Assembly (NCBI GenBank): GCA_009776565.1
Contig: WRNQ01000007.1
Span: 1 to 22,990, forward strand
Direction of reading: 5' to 3'
Origin: Synergistaceae bacterium
Lineage (GTDB): Bacteria > Synergistota > Synergistia > Synergistales > Aminobacteriaceae
Length of the DNA stretch: 22,990 bases
In this document: in pieces, positions 1-7,886 of the stretch
Layout of the letters: each line of letters begins with the position of its first letter
Numbering within the stretch: the stretch's first letter is position 1
The notes under the pieces: generated by a model
The model's input: only the letters and a program-made list of their open reading frames with translations
Told to the model about the DNA's origin: nothing
Databases searched by the model: none
Translations under genes and position numbers: made by a program

Positions 1-1
1 G

Positions 2-85
2 CCTGCCAACGATAGTGGCTCGCCTGCCAACGATAGTGGCTCGCCTGCCAACGATAGCGGCTCGCCCGCTGCAGATAGCGGCTTG
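2..85 (+). repeat. 21-bp tandem repeat inside pglX, about 4 copies
   Basis: Three near-perfect 21-bp units encode PANDSGS heptads, followed by a diverged fourth (PAADSGL). The array starts at the window edge and may extend further left. It is in frame with the methyltransferase and lies just before motif I. Confidence 0.9.
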
Positions 86-2119
86 CCTGCCGACGCAGGT
101 AGGCGCCATGCTAAGTTTGATGTTGAGAAAATCAAATTCCTTGATCCTTGCATGGGCTGTGGGCACATCCTGATATACGCATTTGATGTGTTTATGCAGA
201 TTTACAGATGGATGGGATATGCAGACCGGGATGCAGCTAAACTGATCCTCGAAAAGAATCTCTATGGTTTGGAAATAGACCAAAGAGCATGCCAATTAGC
301 CGCTTTTTCGCTTATGATGAAAGCTAAACAGTACAATTGCGACATAGCGCCGTTTGTGCCTCTCAACTCGCTGCTCGCGCCTCAGTGCAAAGAACAACAT
401 ATTGCACTCCCCGCATCGTCGCTCACGTCTCCGAGCGAAGAGCAACGAAGTGCGCTCCCAACCTCGCTACTCATGTCTCTGTGCAAAACGCAGCAGATTA
501 CGCCCTTAGCTCCGACCCCCGCCTCGCCGCTCGCGCCTCAGTGCAAAGAACAACACATTGTACCGCAGGTCTTTCACCCTTGTGGATTCGAAGACGGGAT
601 GGAGTTTGGCAGTTTGTTGAGAGCTGAAGATCTTGATGGTTTGCCACATGCTAACGGCGGGCGACATAACGCATTTTGCGATGAAAGCGACGCGCCATCA
701 GCAAATGCGAGGCGACGAGATACATTCAGCGACGGCGCTGATAATATCCACGTCCCGTCCGACGCTGACAATATCCACTACTCGTCCTGCGCTGATTGTA
801 TCCCCTACCCATCTGATGCTGATAATATTCACGACCTGTCCTGCGCTGATTGTATCCCAGACCCATCTAGTGCTGATAATATGCACAACCCGTCCTGTGC
901 TGATAATATTCACGACCTGTCCGGCGCCGATAGTATCCCCGACCCGTCCGGCGCCTATAATTTTTTTCATCTCCTCGCACAAAAATATGATCTGGTTGTG
1001 ACTAATCCGCCATACTTGGGAAAGAGTGGCATGAATGACAGGCTGGCTCGGTTCGTAAAAGAGAAATACCCGGACAGTAAAAGTGATTTGTTCGCTGCGT
1101 TTATCGAACGGTGTGGCGAGTTTTTAAAGCCGCACGGCCTGCAGGCGATGATAACAATGGAAAGCTGGATGTTTCTGTCCTGCTACGAAAGTCTGCGACA
1201 GAAACTGTTTAGGACGAGAGCAATAATCAATCTGATCCATATGCCCTATCTTGGAAGAGGCGGAACAAGCTTAGGTATAAATTTCGGCACATCAATGTTT
1301 GTGATGAGTAAACAAACTATAAAAGGATATTTGGGGCAGTACGGTTGTATTCGATTCTACGAGACAGATGACGACGGCGTACCCTTTACATTTCCAACCG
1401 AAAATGAGCGCTATAAAACTACCTCCGCCCGCAATTTCGAGAAAATTCCGGGAGCTCCTGTAGCGTATTGGGTGAGCGAAAAGGTATTCGATATATTTGC
1501 CGCGGGCAAGAGTATTAATGAAATGAGTGATTTTACAGGCTCACAAAATATTACTTCAGATAATGAAAGGTATTTGAGATTTATCTGGGAAGTCGGCGCA
1601 GCCGAAATTGGGAGGGGGCGCCGATGGACATTTTACGCCAAGGGGGGAGATTACAGAAAGTGGTATGGGAATATTGAGTATCTGGTTGATATTTCAGACG
1701 CTGCAAAGAACTATTATAAATCAAACCAGACGGCAAACCTCTTAAGTAAAGAATACTGGTATCGGGAAGGAATAACATATTCAGCCGTCACAAGCAAAGG
1801 CACAGGGTTCAGATACTTGCCCCCGATTGGAGGGTTTGACAAAGGAGGGGCGACACTATGCGACGTTCAAAACATCTATTACATATTAGCCCTGCTAAAC
1901 TCCAAAGTTGCAGAGATGGCTTTTAAAATATTAAATCCGACAATTAATATGCAAATACGGGACATAAAGGCCCTCCCAATCTTTGTCGACGATGAAAAGC
2001 TTACAACGATCGAACGACTGGCAAAGGAAAATATTCAACTCTCGAATGCTGACTGGGACGCGTTTGAAACGTCAAAGGATTTTAAGCGTCACCCTCTGCT
2101 CGGACATTTGAATGCCTGA
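2..2119 (+). CDS. pglX: BREX-type PglX adenine-specific DNA methyltransferase, 5' partial, C-terminally short
   Basis: The frame is open from base 2, so the start lies left of the window. Motif I (LDPCMGCGHIL, about 140-170), the following YGLEIDQRACQLAAF stretch and the catalytic NPPY motif in VVTNPPYLGKSGMN (about 997-1040) mark an N6-adenine methyltransferase. The downstream WYGNIEYLVD, REGITYSAVTSKG, LLNSKVAEMAFKILNPT and DWDAFETSKDFKRHPLL segments match the PglX family. In BREX, PglX methylates the host DNA that the system uses to tell self from phage. Known PglX proteins are about 1100-1200 residues and, as I recall, continue for several hundred residues past the HPLL segment. Here the frame stops nine bases or so beyond it, and no continuation is visible downstream. 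Three in-frame repeat blocks (2-85, 374-566, 737-952) lengthen the linker between motif I and NPPY. It may be a decayed copy. Family assignment is confident; activity is doubtful. Confidence 0.85.
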   Translation, partial: PANDSGSPANDSGSPANDSGSPAADSGLPADAGRRHAKFDVEKIKFLDPCMGCGHILIYAFDVFMQIYRWMGYADRDAAKLILEKNLYGLEIDQRACQLAAFSLMMKAKQYNCDIAPFVPLNSLLAPQCKEQHIALPASSLTSPSEEQRSALPTSLLMSLCKTQQITPLAPTPASPLAPQCKEQHIVPQVFHPCGFEDGMEFGSLLRAEDLDGLPHANGGRHNAFCDESDAPSANARRRDTFSDGADNIHVPSDADNIHYSSCADCIPYPSDADNIHDLSCADCIPDPSSADNMHNPSCADNIHDLSGADSIPDPSGAYNFFHLLAQKYDLVVTNPPYLGKSGMNDRLARFVKEKYPDSKSDLFAAFIERCGEFLKPHGLQAMITMESWMFLSCYESLRQKLFRTRAIINLIHMPYLGRGGTSLGINFGTSMFVMSKQTIKGYLGQYGCIRFYETDDDGVPFTFPTENERYKTTSARNFEKIPGAPVAYWVSEKVFDIFAAGKSINEMSDFTGSQNITSDNERYLRFIWEVGAAEIGRGRRWTFYAKGGDYRKWYGNIEYLVDISDAAKNYYKSNQTANLLSKEYWYREGITYSAVTSKGTGFRYLPPIGGFDKGGATLCDVQNIYYILALLNSKVAEMAFKILNPTINMQIRDIKALPIFVDDEKLTTIERLAKENIQLSNADWDAFETSKDFKRHPLLGHLNA
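374..566 (+). repeat. Degenerate repeat of about 48 bp inside pglX
   Basis: The units begin with LAPQCKEQHI, LTSPSEEQRS, LMSLCKTQQI and again LAPQCKEQHI. The first and last copies are almost identical at the DNA level. The block adds low-complexity residues between motif I and the NPPY motif. Confidence 0.75.
737..952 (+). repeat. 27-bp tandem repeat inside pglX, 8 copies
   Basis: Eight consecutive 9-residue units are visible: ADNIHVPSD, ADNIHYSSC, ADCIPYPSD, ADNIHDLSC, ADCIPDPSS, ADNMHNPSC, ADNIHDLSG and ADSIPDPSG. The reading frame is kept. The array ends about 45 bp before the NPPY catalytic motif. Confidence 0.92.
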
Positions 2120-2185
2120 TAAGCGCGACGTCAAGCGTACGATACACAGCTTTAAAAGTAGAAGCGTTATTGGTTGAGGCCGGGC

Positions 2186-3568
2186 TTAAAGATACAGCCG
2201 TTCCTCAAGCTCTTTTATGAAATCGGACACGTCCTTTGACACGCGAAAGTTATTCGAATCCCACAAATTGTACAGCGTTTCAATGTCGTCATAATAGCCA
2301 CACGCCTTGCTCTCCGGGTTTGCTAAAAACTTCTCATAACTCGCCTTGACTTCCGGAGACAACTGATCGTTATAATCTATTACCGGCGTGTTGTCTAAAT
2401 TAAAGCACCCGGCGAAGAGGTACAGCGCAAAGCGAAGATCCCCGTTGACTGCTTCATTCTCGATGAAATCAGGGAAATCCTCCATTAGGGAACTCAAATC
2501 AACGATCCATTGCGCCAGATCATCCCAGGATATCATAAGCGCCATATCGTCAACCAGATAGTTCGATAGATACTGCTCAGTCATCCCGAGGTATCGGTTA
2601 TATGCGGGCGACAGCCTTCCAGTAAGGGCTACATTGATGGCGGTGTAGTTGACGCCGTATCCTATCCCGCCCTCGCCCAATCGGGCGGAGATAAAGCTGT
2701 TACCTCGCAACTTTTCGTAGAATGCATCGTCGTTCCAATAGACTTCAGATAGATGGTCGGCAACCCGATTGACAAGGCTGATAAAGCTGCTTACGGCACT
2801 GTCGGGCAGGATGCCGCGATAGGTGAGCAGATCGGCCATAAAGACCTCCGTTTCCTCGACAGTCTCTCCCGGTGCGTTTTCAATCATCTTGATATAGGCG
2901 GCTTCAAATTCGCCGGAGTTTTCAGGGAACCCGGGCGTCGGAGCCGGTGTTGCCGATGAAACCGGTGGAGGGCCGCTTGGCCCAACAGTAGGCGCCGAAG
3001 TCGGTTGCCGAGTGGCTACAGCTCCTGAGTCGTCTGTGGATCCGCTTGGATTAGGACGCTGCTCTCCTGTTAAGCCTCCTGGTGACCCTTCTGAGTGACT
3101 TGGTGCATCAGTTGTAGCTGGTATTGTCGCTGGATAGAGGTTTGACACTACCTCTGTATCGCTGGCCTCTGTCGCCGTTATTTCATTGTCGGCAGCCGCA
3201 GTATCAGGATGAGGTATTGATTCTCCTGCATTTGTCACACTTTTATTGCGATCTGACAGAAAACTAAAAGTATCCCAGCTCGGAGAGCCAAATAAACCGA
3301 AGCCTTTTGTGATGATTCCCAAAACAACAAGTGCGACAACGATGAGAACCGCGCAATATATGATCATTGGAATTTTATTTTTCTTTTTAGCCACAACCTG
3401 TACGGAAGCGTCAGCTTGACCATATCCCTGTTGCTGAATGTACGGCGACTGATCTGCCTGTTCAACATTCGGAACGAGTAGACTCTTATTCATTATATGT
3501 CCGCAGGAAGCGCAGAACTTCGAGTTTTCTTTTACCGCCGCACCGCATTTTGTGCAGAATTTTGCCAT
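2186..3568 (-). CDS. Zinc-ribbon, single-pass membrane protein with extracytoplasmic domain
   Basis: The 460-residue protein opens with a four-cysteine zinc ribbon (CTKCG at residues 5-9 and CASCG at 19-23). A basic KKKNK segment and a hydrophobic span (about 66-88) follow. A Ser/Thr/Pro/Gly-rich linker (about 110-215) leads to a C-terminal domain of about 240 residues that I do not recognise. Positive charges before the span suggest the zinc ribbon is cytoplasmic and the C-terminus outside. I chose the ATG at 3568 because AGGAG lies about 11 nt upstream. A GTG at 3580 in the same frame would put the ribosome-binding site on top of the start. This architecture is common in Clostridia and usually lacks an assigned function. 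Its neighbours are not obviously related: it converges with pglX and follows the ABC cluster after about 400 bp. Confidence 0.85.
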   Translation of the reverse strand: MAKFCTKCGAAVKENSKFCASCGHIMNKSLLVPNVEQADQSPYIQQQGYGQADASVQVVAKKKNKIPMIIYCAVLIVVALVVLGIITKGFGLFGSPSWDTFSFLSDRNKSVTNAGESIPHPDTAAADNEITATEASDTEVVSNLYPATIPATTDAPSHSEGSPGGLTGEQRPNPSGSTDDSGAVATRQPTSAPTVGPSGPPPVSSATPAPTPGFPENSGEFEAAYIKMIENAPGETVEETEVFMADLLTYRGILPDSAVSSFISLVNRVADHLSEVYWNDDAFYEKLRGNSFISARLGEGGIGYGVNYTAINVALTGRLSPAYNRYLGMTEQYLSNYLVDDMALMISWDDLAQWIVDLSSLMEDFPDFIENEAVNGDLRFALYLFAGCFNLDNTPVIDYNDQLSPEVKASYEKFLANPESKACGYYDDIETLYNLWDSNNFRVSKDVSDFIKELEERLYL

Positions 3569-3968
3569 GAATCCCACCACTCCTTTCTACCATTCCTGAA
3601 ACAATACGACTGAACACCACATTTGGCTAAGCATTCCAACAGAGAATAACCTTTGTAACGGTCTCCGCCATCACGTGAAAACCGACCCCACGTGTTTGTT
3701 ATTATGCGGATCCTATTTTTGATCTTTATCTGTCTGACTTATTGGCCACACTATTATAGTAAAGTTCATCAGGACAGATATCTTGACCGTGTATCCATTC
3801 AACGCTTAATCCCTCTGGTTCCTCTGGTTTTCTATGGTTTTCTCCGATTTTCCCCAGGGCTTTCCCCAGGGCTTTCCCCAGCTTTCCCCAGTTTTCTCCG
3901 ATTTTCTCCGATGTACACAGCCCTATGTTTTTATTGATTTGTTTTACAATTACCAAGCCGTCACCTGA
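3569..3968. other. Intergenic region, no convincing gene
   Basis: This gap of about 400 bp separates two minus-strand genes. It contains the leader of the zinc-ribbon gene, two copies of CACGTG about 20 bp apart (3673-3696) and the short repeat at 3841-3912. Small open frames crossing the repeat encode only its periodic translation, so I do not call them genes. I see no clear hairpin terminator. Confidence 0.6.
3841..3912. repeat. 12-bp-type intergenic tandem repeat
   Basis: Units of TTTCCCCAGGGC, then TTTCCCCAG and TTTTCTCCGA variants, follow one another. The tract is strongly pyrimidine-rich on the plus strand. No function is evident. Confidence 0.8.
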
Positions 3969-4754
3969 CTAATACCTCTTAACCGGAAGGCAGAGGGTTC
4001 TTTTAACGCCATATCTATCATTAACAGAGACGACGTCCATCTCAATTCCATATACATCCTCCAAAACTTCAGGGGTAATTACGTCTAGAGGCTTCCCAAA
4101 GGCGGCCACCCGCCCGTCGCGCATGATCATTACTTTATGCCCCACTGCGAGGGGGTGCTCGGGGTTGTGCGTGGACATAACCACGCAGTACCCGTCGTTC
4201 GCAAGACATGATACGGTATCTGTTAAGAGCTGTTGGTTTGTGAAGTCCAGATTGGCGCCCGGCTCGTCCATAATGAACAGTTTAGCAGACTGGCATATCG
4301 CGCGGGCAATTAGCACGAGTTGGCGTTGGCCGCCGCTCAAAGAGGTGTATTTTTGGTTGGCCAGGTGTGTGGCGTTAAGCCTGTCCAATGCGTCAAAGGC
4401 CGCCTCGCGGTCAACAGGTTTTGGCGACTCAAAAGCTGAAAAATGACTTGCCCTTCCCATTATTGCTATATCTAACGCAGTATATGAAAAAACGGGCGTA
4501 TGGCTTTGAGGGATGTATGCCACAAGATTTGCAAGCTCTGATGGTTTTAGGGACTGGATTTGCCTGCCGTCAATGCGTATTTGTCCGCCGGTGATTTGCA
4601 GTATACCGAGCATCAGCCTGAATAACGTAGTCTTTCCGCAGCCGTTGGGGCCTACCAGACAGAGAACCTCCCCCTTATCAGCCGTGCAAGACACGCCCTT
4701 TACAATGTCGTCCCCTCCATAACCGCCGCTTAGGTTTTCTATATCAAGAAGCAG
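3969..4754 (-). CDS. Iron-chelate/cobalamin/molybdate-type ABC transporter ATPase (FecE/BtuD family), CTG start
   Basis: The 261-residue protein powers import through the adjacent FecCD-type permease. Walker A (GPNGCGKT, residues 35-42), the Q-loop (AYIPQSH), the signature LSGGQRQL, Walker B (LFIMDEP) and the H-loop (MSTHNPEH) are all present. The start matters. A GTG at 4694 would put Walker A only about 14 residues from the N-terminus and remove the first strand. The frame is open further upstream and encodes LLLDIENLSGGYGGDD, the usual ABC N-terminus. It can begin at CTG 4754, which has GGAGGGGG 9 nt upstream. No ATG, GTG or TTG lies between the permease stop and the required N-terminus. 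The gene follows the permease by 6 nt, so the two are translationally close. Confidence 0.92.
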   Translation of the reverse strand: MLLDIENLSGGYGGDDIVKGVSCTADKGEVLCLVGPNGCGKTTLFRLMLGILQITGGQIRIDGRQIQSLKPSELANLVAYIPQSHTPVFSYTALDIAIMGRASHFSAFESPKPVDREAAFDALDRLNATHLANQKYTSLSGGQRQLVLIARAICQSAKLFIMDEPGANLDFTNQQLLTDTVSCLANDGYCVVMSTHNPEHPLAVGHKVMIMRDGRVAAFGKPLDVITPEVLEDVYGIEMDVVSVNDRYGVKRTLCLPVKRY

Positions 4755-4760
4755 TTGCCT

Positions 4761-5861
4761 CTACCCCCTCCGTTTAATAATTAGTTGGACAAAGAATGGC
4801 GCGCCTACGACGCTTGTAACTACCCCCAGAGGTAGTTCCAATGACAGAACTGAACGCGCTATGTCGTCCATAAGCAACAGAAAAACCGCGCCCAATATCG
4901 CGCACGCGGGCACAAGCCGTTTGTAATCAGGGCCTACAAGCGCGCGGCCTATATGTGGAATCATAAGACCGACCCAGCCAATCAACCCTCCCAGGCAAAC
5001 TGCGGCGGCGCTTATCAAGGTTGACGATGCGATGAATATCAAACGGTATCTTTTAGTATTTATACCCAGGCTTTTTGCTTCCTCGTCATCCAAAGAGAGC
5101 AAATTAATGCGCCAGCGTAGAGCGAAAATGACTGCAAGCCCTGCAATCATGGGGCCGGCGCTCCATCCAAGCCCCTCCATGTTGGTTTTAGTAAGGCTGC
5201 CCATCAGCCAAAAAGTTAACTGCTGAAGAACATCGTTTGGGTCGGCTATATATTTTATCATGGTAACGCCGGCGTTACACAGCGCCATAACCATCGAACC
5301 TATGAGTATCAGGCTGAGCGTTCTGGAATGAGCTGACTTCCGGCTTAAAATGTAGGAAAGAGCTACAGCCGTTACTCCTCCTGCAAAAGCCAACGCCTGT
5401 ATCAACACATTTGGAAAACCAATAAGAATTGCTATAGCGGCGCCCAGGCTCGCGCCTGACGACACGCCAAGTATATCCGGCGACACTAGCGGATTGCGAA
5501 ACATACCCTGATAAACGGAACCCGCCACAGAAAGCGACGCGCCTATAAGGAATGCGGATAGTATACGCGGGAGCCGTATTTCCCAGAATATCGTTACAGC
5601 CTGCGGTAACACGTCTCCCTGATAGCCGAATCGTGATCCGAAAGCTTTTATTACTTCAAAAGCACTCAATGGATAATAACCGACCATTAATGAAAAGAAT
5701 ACTGCAAATAACATTAACATAAGCATTCCCAGAAACAAGAGATTATACTTTCTCCTAACCCTGGATTCTTCATCTATGTGAATAGACTTAATATTGTCCA
5801 CCTCCGGTCGGTACATACGGGCGACGGTACGCTTTACACGGTTTAGAGAATGTGATAGCAT
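4761..5861 (-). CDS. FecCD-family ABC transporter permease
   Basis: This 366-residue integral membrane subunit belongs to the family that imports iron-siderophores, haem, cobalamin or, in the MolB branch, molybdate. Multiple hydrophobic helices span from about residue 40 to the end. The conserved GGLIGWVGLMIPHIGRALVG segment near the C-terminus is the ATPase-contacting region. The ligand cannot be read from the permease alone. The N-terminus is about 30 residues longer than usual. ATG 5861 has no good ribosome-binding site. A strong GGAGGT (5805-5800) lies inside the frame with only an ATT codon (5792) at ideal spacing, so the true start is uncertain. It is transcribed with the ATPase and divergently from the binding-protein gene. 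Confidence 0.9.
   Translation of the reverse strand: MLSHSLNRVKRTVARMYRPEVDNIKSIHIDEESRVRRKYNLLFLGMLMLMLFAVFFSLMVGYYPLSAFEVIKAFGSRFGYQGDVLPQAVTIFWEIRLPRILSAFLIGASLSVAGSVYQGMFRNPLVSPDILGVSSGASLGAAIAILIGFPNVLIQALAFAGGVTAVALSYILSRKSAHSRTLSLILIGSMVMALCNAGVTMIKYIADPNDVLQQLTFWLMGSLTKTNMEGLGWSAGPMIAGLAVIFALRWRINLLSLDDEEAKSLGINTKRYRLIFIASSTLISAAAVCLGGLIGWVGLMIPHIGRALVGPDYKRLVPACAILGAVFLLLMDDIARSVLSLELPLGVVTSVVGAPFFVQLIIKRRG
4764..4771 (-). promoter_or_regulatory. Shine-Dalgarno that decides the CTG start of the ABC ATPase
   Basis: GGAGGGGG ends 9 nt before CTG 4754 and lies within the last codons of the permease gene. Nothing comparable precedes the GTG at 4694. Confidence 0.6.
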
Positions 5862-5926
5862 ATGGACGAGCGATAAATTTTTATATACGATTCGCTTTCA
5901 CATACGAAACGAAGCGTTGTTTTAAT

Positions 5927-5955
5927 AGAGTATAGTATTCTCATTTTTATGTCAA
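5927..5955 (-). promoter_or_regulatory. Candidate promoter for the permease-ATPase operon
   Basis: On the minus strand TTGACA (5955-5950) is followed by TATACT (5934-5929, 15-bp spacing) or TACTCT (5932-5927, 17-bp spacing). It sits about 65-70 bp upstream of the permease start, in the divergent gap. Confidence 0.5.
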
Positions 5956-5962
5956 GATAGCC

Positions 5963-5994
5963 CGACAGAGCGACAGAGCGACAGAGCGACAGAG
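5963..5994. repeat. 8-bp tandem repeat, 4 perfect copies
   Basis: CGACAGAG is repeated four times without interruption in the divergent gap between permease and binding-protein genes. Confidence 0.95.
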
Positions 5995-6022
5995 CATGAC
6001 ACGGCTCGACATATCACACCTT

Positions 6023-6159
6023 TAATTGCATTAATCACGAATTGCATTGCTTTGCATTGAATTGAATTGCTTTGCATTGAATTGAATTGCATCAATCACG
6101 AAATGCATTGCATTGAATTGAATTGCACTAATCACAAATTGCATTGCATTGAATTGTAT
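6023..6159. repeat. Nested ATTGC/ATTGA repeat in the binding-protein leader
   Basis: Imperfect 36-41 bp units built from AATTGCATTAATCAC and TTGCATTGAATTG follow one another three times. They lie directly upstream of the binding-protein gene. With the preceding 8-bp array they fill most of the 350-bp divergent gap. Confidence 0.85.
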
Positions 6160-6212
6160 TAACTTGGTTTATGCTAGCCTTGAATTGTATTTACTGGGAA
6201 AAAGGAGTAGCA

Positions 6213-7571
6213 ATGAAAAATAATTCTAAACTGATTGTACTTTTTGCTTTACTTTATGCGTCAATTCTGGCTATTACCACTGTTGCCGGCTGCACAGGCA
6301 CGCGGGATATGACTTCGGGTTCACATTCGGATTTGTCTCCGGATTCATCTGCTGATTCACATTCGGATTTGCCTCCGGATTTATCTGCGGATTCACATTC
6401 AGATTTGCCTCCGGATTCGCACCCGGGTTCGAACCCGGGTTCGCCTACTGATTCGCTACCGGATCCGCACCCGGGTTCGCCTACTGATTCGCACCTGGGT
6501 TCGCACCCGGGTTCGCCTACTGATTTGCTACAGGGTTCGCCTACTGATTCGCTACCGGATTCGCACCCGGGTTCGCCTACTGATTCGTCTCCGGTTATGA
6601 CAAGCCGTGAGATCACAGATATGGCAGGGCGAATAATAAAAGTTCCTGACAGGATAGATTCAGTATTTTCAACTGATCCTGTTTCTGCTATATATCTGTA
6701 CACCCTCGCCCCTGACAAATTGCTTGGCTGGAACTACGAGCTTAATGAAACCGAGCGTAGCGTCATACTGGAAAAGTACCATTCGCTGCCCAACTTCGGC
6801 ATGGGCGACGCAATAAATTACGAAACTGTCATCGCCGCAAATCCGACCATTGCATTAAATGTCTCCGCTATCAATGCAGGAACTATAGACGCGTGTGACA
6901 AACTTGCTGCAAAACTGGGCATTCCTGTTGTTATGGTCAGCAACAGACTTGAGGACGCCACGGCTGTTTATCGCTTCCTCGGCGACTTGTTCGATATGAA
7001 GGAACAGGCGGAAAGGCTGGCGGCATACACTGAAAAGACCTTTGCTGATATCTCTGATAAAGTAATATCAAGCCAGGACAAAGTCCGTATTTATTATGGC
7101 AATGGCGAAGATTCTCTGGAAACCGCGCCCGCCGGTTCAACTCACGGACAAATCATCGACATGGTAAATGCGATAAACGCGGCGGATTTGGAGATTGGAG
7201 AAGGATCGTTCATACGCATTTCGCCGGAGCAATTGCTAACATGGGATCCTGACGTAATTATAGTTATAGGCGAGGCTAAGATCAACATGAGCGGGAGCGC
7301 CGCCGCTAATTCTATTCTCGTCAATAAAAACTATGCAACGTTGAAAGCCGTAAAGAACGAAATGGTATTTGGAGTCCCAAACGCGCCCTTCAACTGGGTT
7401 GACAGACCGACGGGGCCAAATCGGATCGTGGGTATACGCTGGCTTTCAAAAAAAATCTATCCTGATTATTTCGATTTTAATATTGATGATGAGGTACGTG
7501 AGTTTTTTCAGCTATTCTATCATGTGGAACTGAATAATGAACAGTTGCTTCATGTGTACAATGGGTTTTAG
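6213..7571 (+). CDS. ABC transporter substrate-binding lipoprotein (FecB/BtuF-type fold)
   Basis: ATG 6213 is preceded by AAAGGAG at good spacing. An upstream in-frame start near 6171 lacks one. The 452-residue product has a signal peptide ending in a lipobox (TVAGC, Cys27), so it should be anchored on the outer membrane face. Residues about 37-127 are an expanded Ser/Asp/Pro repeat that would form a flexible tether. The binding domain follows, with the family's opening REITDMAGRIIKVP, the early PDKLLGWN, the middle AAKLGIPVVMVSN and the later MSGSAAANSILVNKNYATLKAVKN. It faces the divergent permease-ATPase pair and should deliver ligand to it. The ligand may be iron-chelate, corrinoid or molybdate/tungstate. 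The downstream MobA/ModE-type gene makes an oxyanion plausible but not proven. Confidence 0.9.
   Translation: MKNNSKLIVLFALLYASILAITTVAGCTGTRDMTSGSHSDLSPDSSADSHSDLPPDLSADSHSDLPPDSHPGSNPGSPTDSLPDPHPGSPTDSHLGSHPGSPTDLLQGSPTDSLPDSHPGSPTDSSPVMTSREITDMAGRIIKVPDRIDSVFSTDPVSAIYLYTLAPDKLLGWNYELNETERSVILEKYHSLPNFGMGDAINYETVIAANPTIALNVSAINAGTIDACDKLAAKLGIPVVMVSNRLEDATAVYRFLGDLFDMKEQAERLAAYTEKTFADISDKVISSQDKVRIYYGNGEDSLETAPAGSTHGQIIDMVNAINAADLEIGEGSFIRISPEQLLTWDPDVIIVIGEAKINMSGSAAANSILVNKNYATLKAVKNEMVFGVPNAPFNWVDRPTGPNRIVGIRWLSKKIYPDYFDFNIDDEVREFFQLFYHVELNNEQLLHVYNGF
6321..6594 (+). repeat. In-frame repeats of the lipoprotein tether
   Basis: Two 36-bp units encode SHSDLSPDSSAD-like dodecapeptides, and a third begins the same way. 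Recurring SHPGSPTDSLPD and GSPTD units follow. All keep the frame. The block lies between lipobox and binding domain, where length change should be tolerated. Confidence 0.9.
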
Positions 7572-7617
7572 CTTGTGACATCGTATATATAGTATATACA
7601 TCGTATATAAATAGCAT

Positions 7618-7700
7618 AACCGTCGTATAACCGTCGTATAACCGTCGTATAACAGTCGTATAAACGCCGTATAAACGCCATAAAACGCCATAAAACCGCC
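7618..7700. repeat. 11-bp-period repeat after the binding-protein gene
   Basis: Units such as ACCGTCGTATA and AACGCCGTATA repeat about seven times with an 11-bp period, near one helical turn. TATA-rich palindromic DNA at 7580-7610 precedes them. No gene is supported in 7572-7886. Confidence 0.85.
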
Positions 7701-7751
7701 AGAAAAAACCATATAAACGCCATATAAATTGCTTGTTGAGATGTGATTAAA

Positions 7752-7781
7752 TTGCATTTTATCACACATATATCTTATAAT
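7752..7781 (+). promoter_or_regulatory. Candidate promoter for the MobA/ModE-type gene
   Basis: TTGCAT (7752-7757) and TATAAT (7776-7781) are separated by 18 bp. Transcription would begin near 7788, so the palindromic 24-bp repeat would lie in the leader. Confidence 0.5.
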
Positions 7782-7866
7782 TGATATATAAAGATACCAA
7801 ACAATTGATGTATCAAGATACCAAACAATTGATGTATCAAGATACCAAACAGTCAATATATCAAAA
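7779..7866. repeat. 24-bp tandem repeat with an embedded palindrome
   Basis: Three 24-bp units (7779-7802, 7803-7826, 7827-7850) and a degenerate fourth share GATACCAAAC plus a TTGATGTATCAA palindrome, which is exact in units 2 and 3. The array sits between the candidate promoter and the start codon of the next gene. It could hold operators for that gene's own ModE-like domain. Confidence 0.85.
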
Positions 7867-7886
7867 AAATCAAGGAATGAGCAAAT

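Noticed and set aside
698..1001. Open frames on both strands across the 27-bp pglX repeat
   Set aside because: They arise from the repeat itself. The methyltransferase frame is continuous through it and carries the conserved motifs.
3726..3956. Small minus-strand open frame across the TTTCCCCAG repeat
   Set aside because: Its translation is only the periodic reading of the repeat, with no ribosome-binding site or recognisable domain.
5790..5805. ATT start codon for the FecCD permease at 5792
   Set aside because: GGAGGT is ideally placed, but ATT starts are very rare, and an in-frame ATG exists at 5861 and another at residue 16. Kept only as a note on start uncertainty.
6254..6718. Antisense open frame opposite the lipoprotein tether
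   Set aside because: It is the complement of an in-frame repeat whose plus-strand reading has a signal peptide, a ribosome-binding site and a family match.
7581..7612. Classical ModE box
   Set aside because: ATCGTATATA-like half-sites occur, but the spacing and symmetry do not fit the known ModE consensus, and the stretch merges into a simple repeat.
7779..7866. CRISPR-like array
   Set aside because: The 24-bp units abut with no unique spacers, and no cas gene is present. It is a simple tandem repeat.
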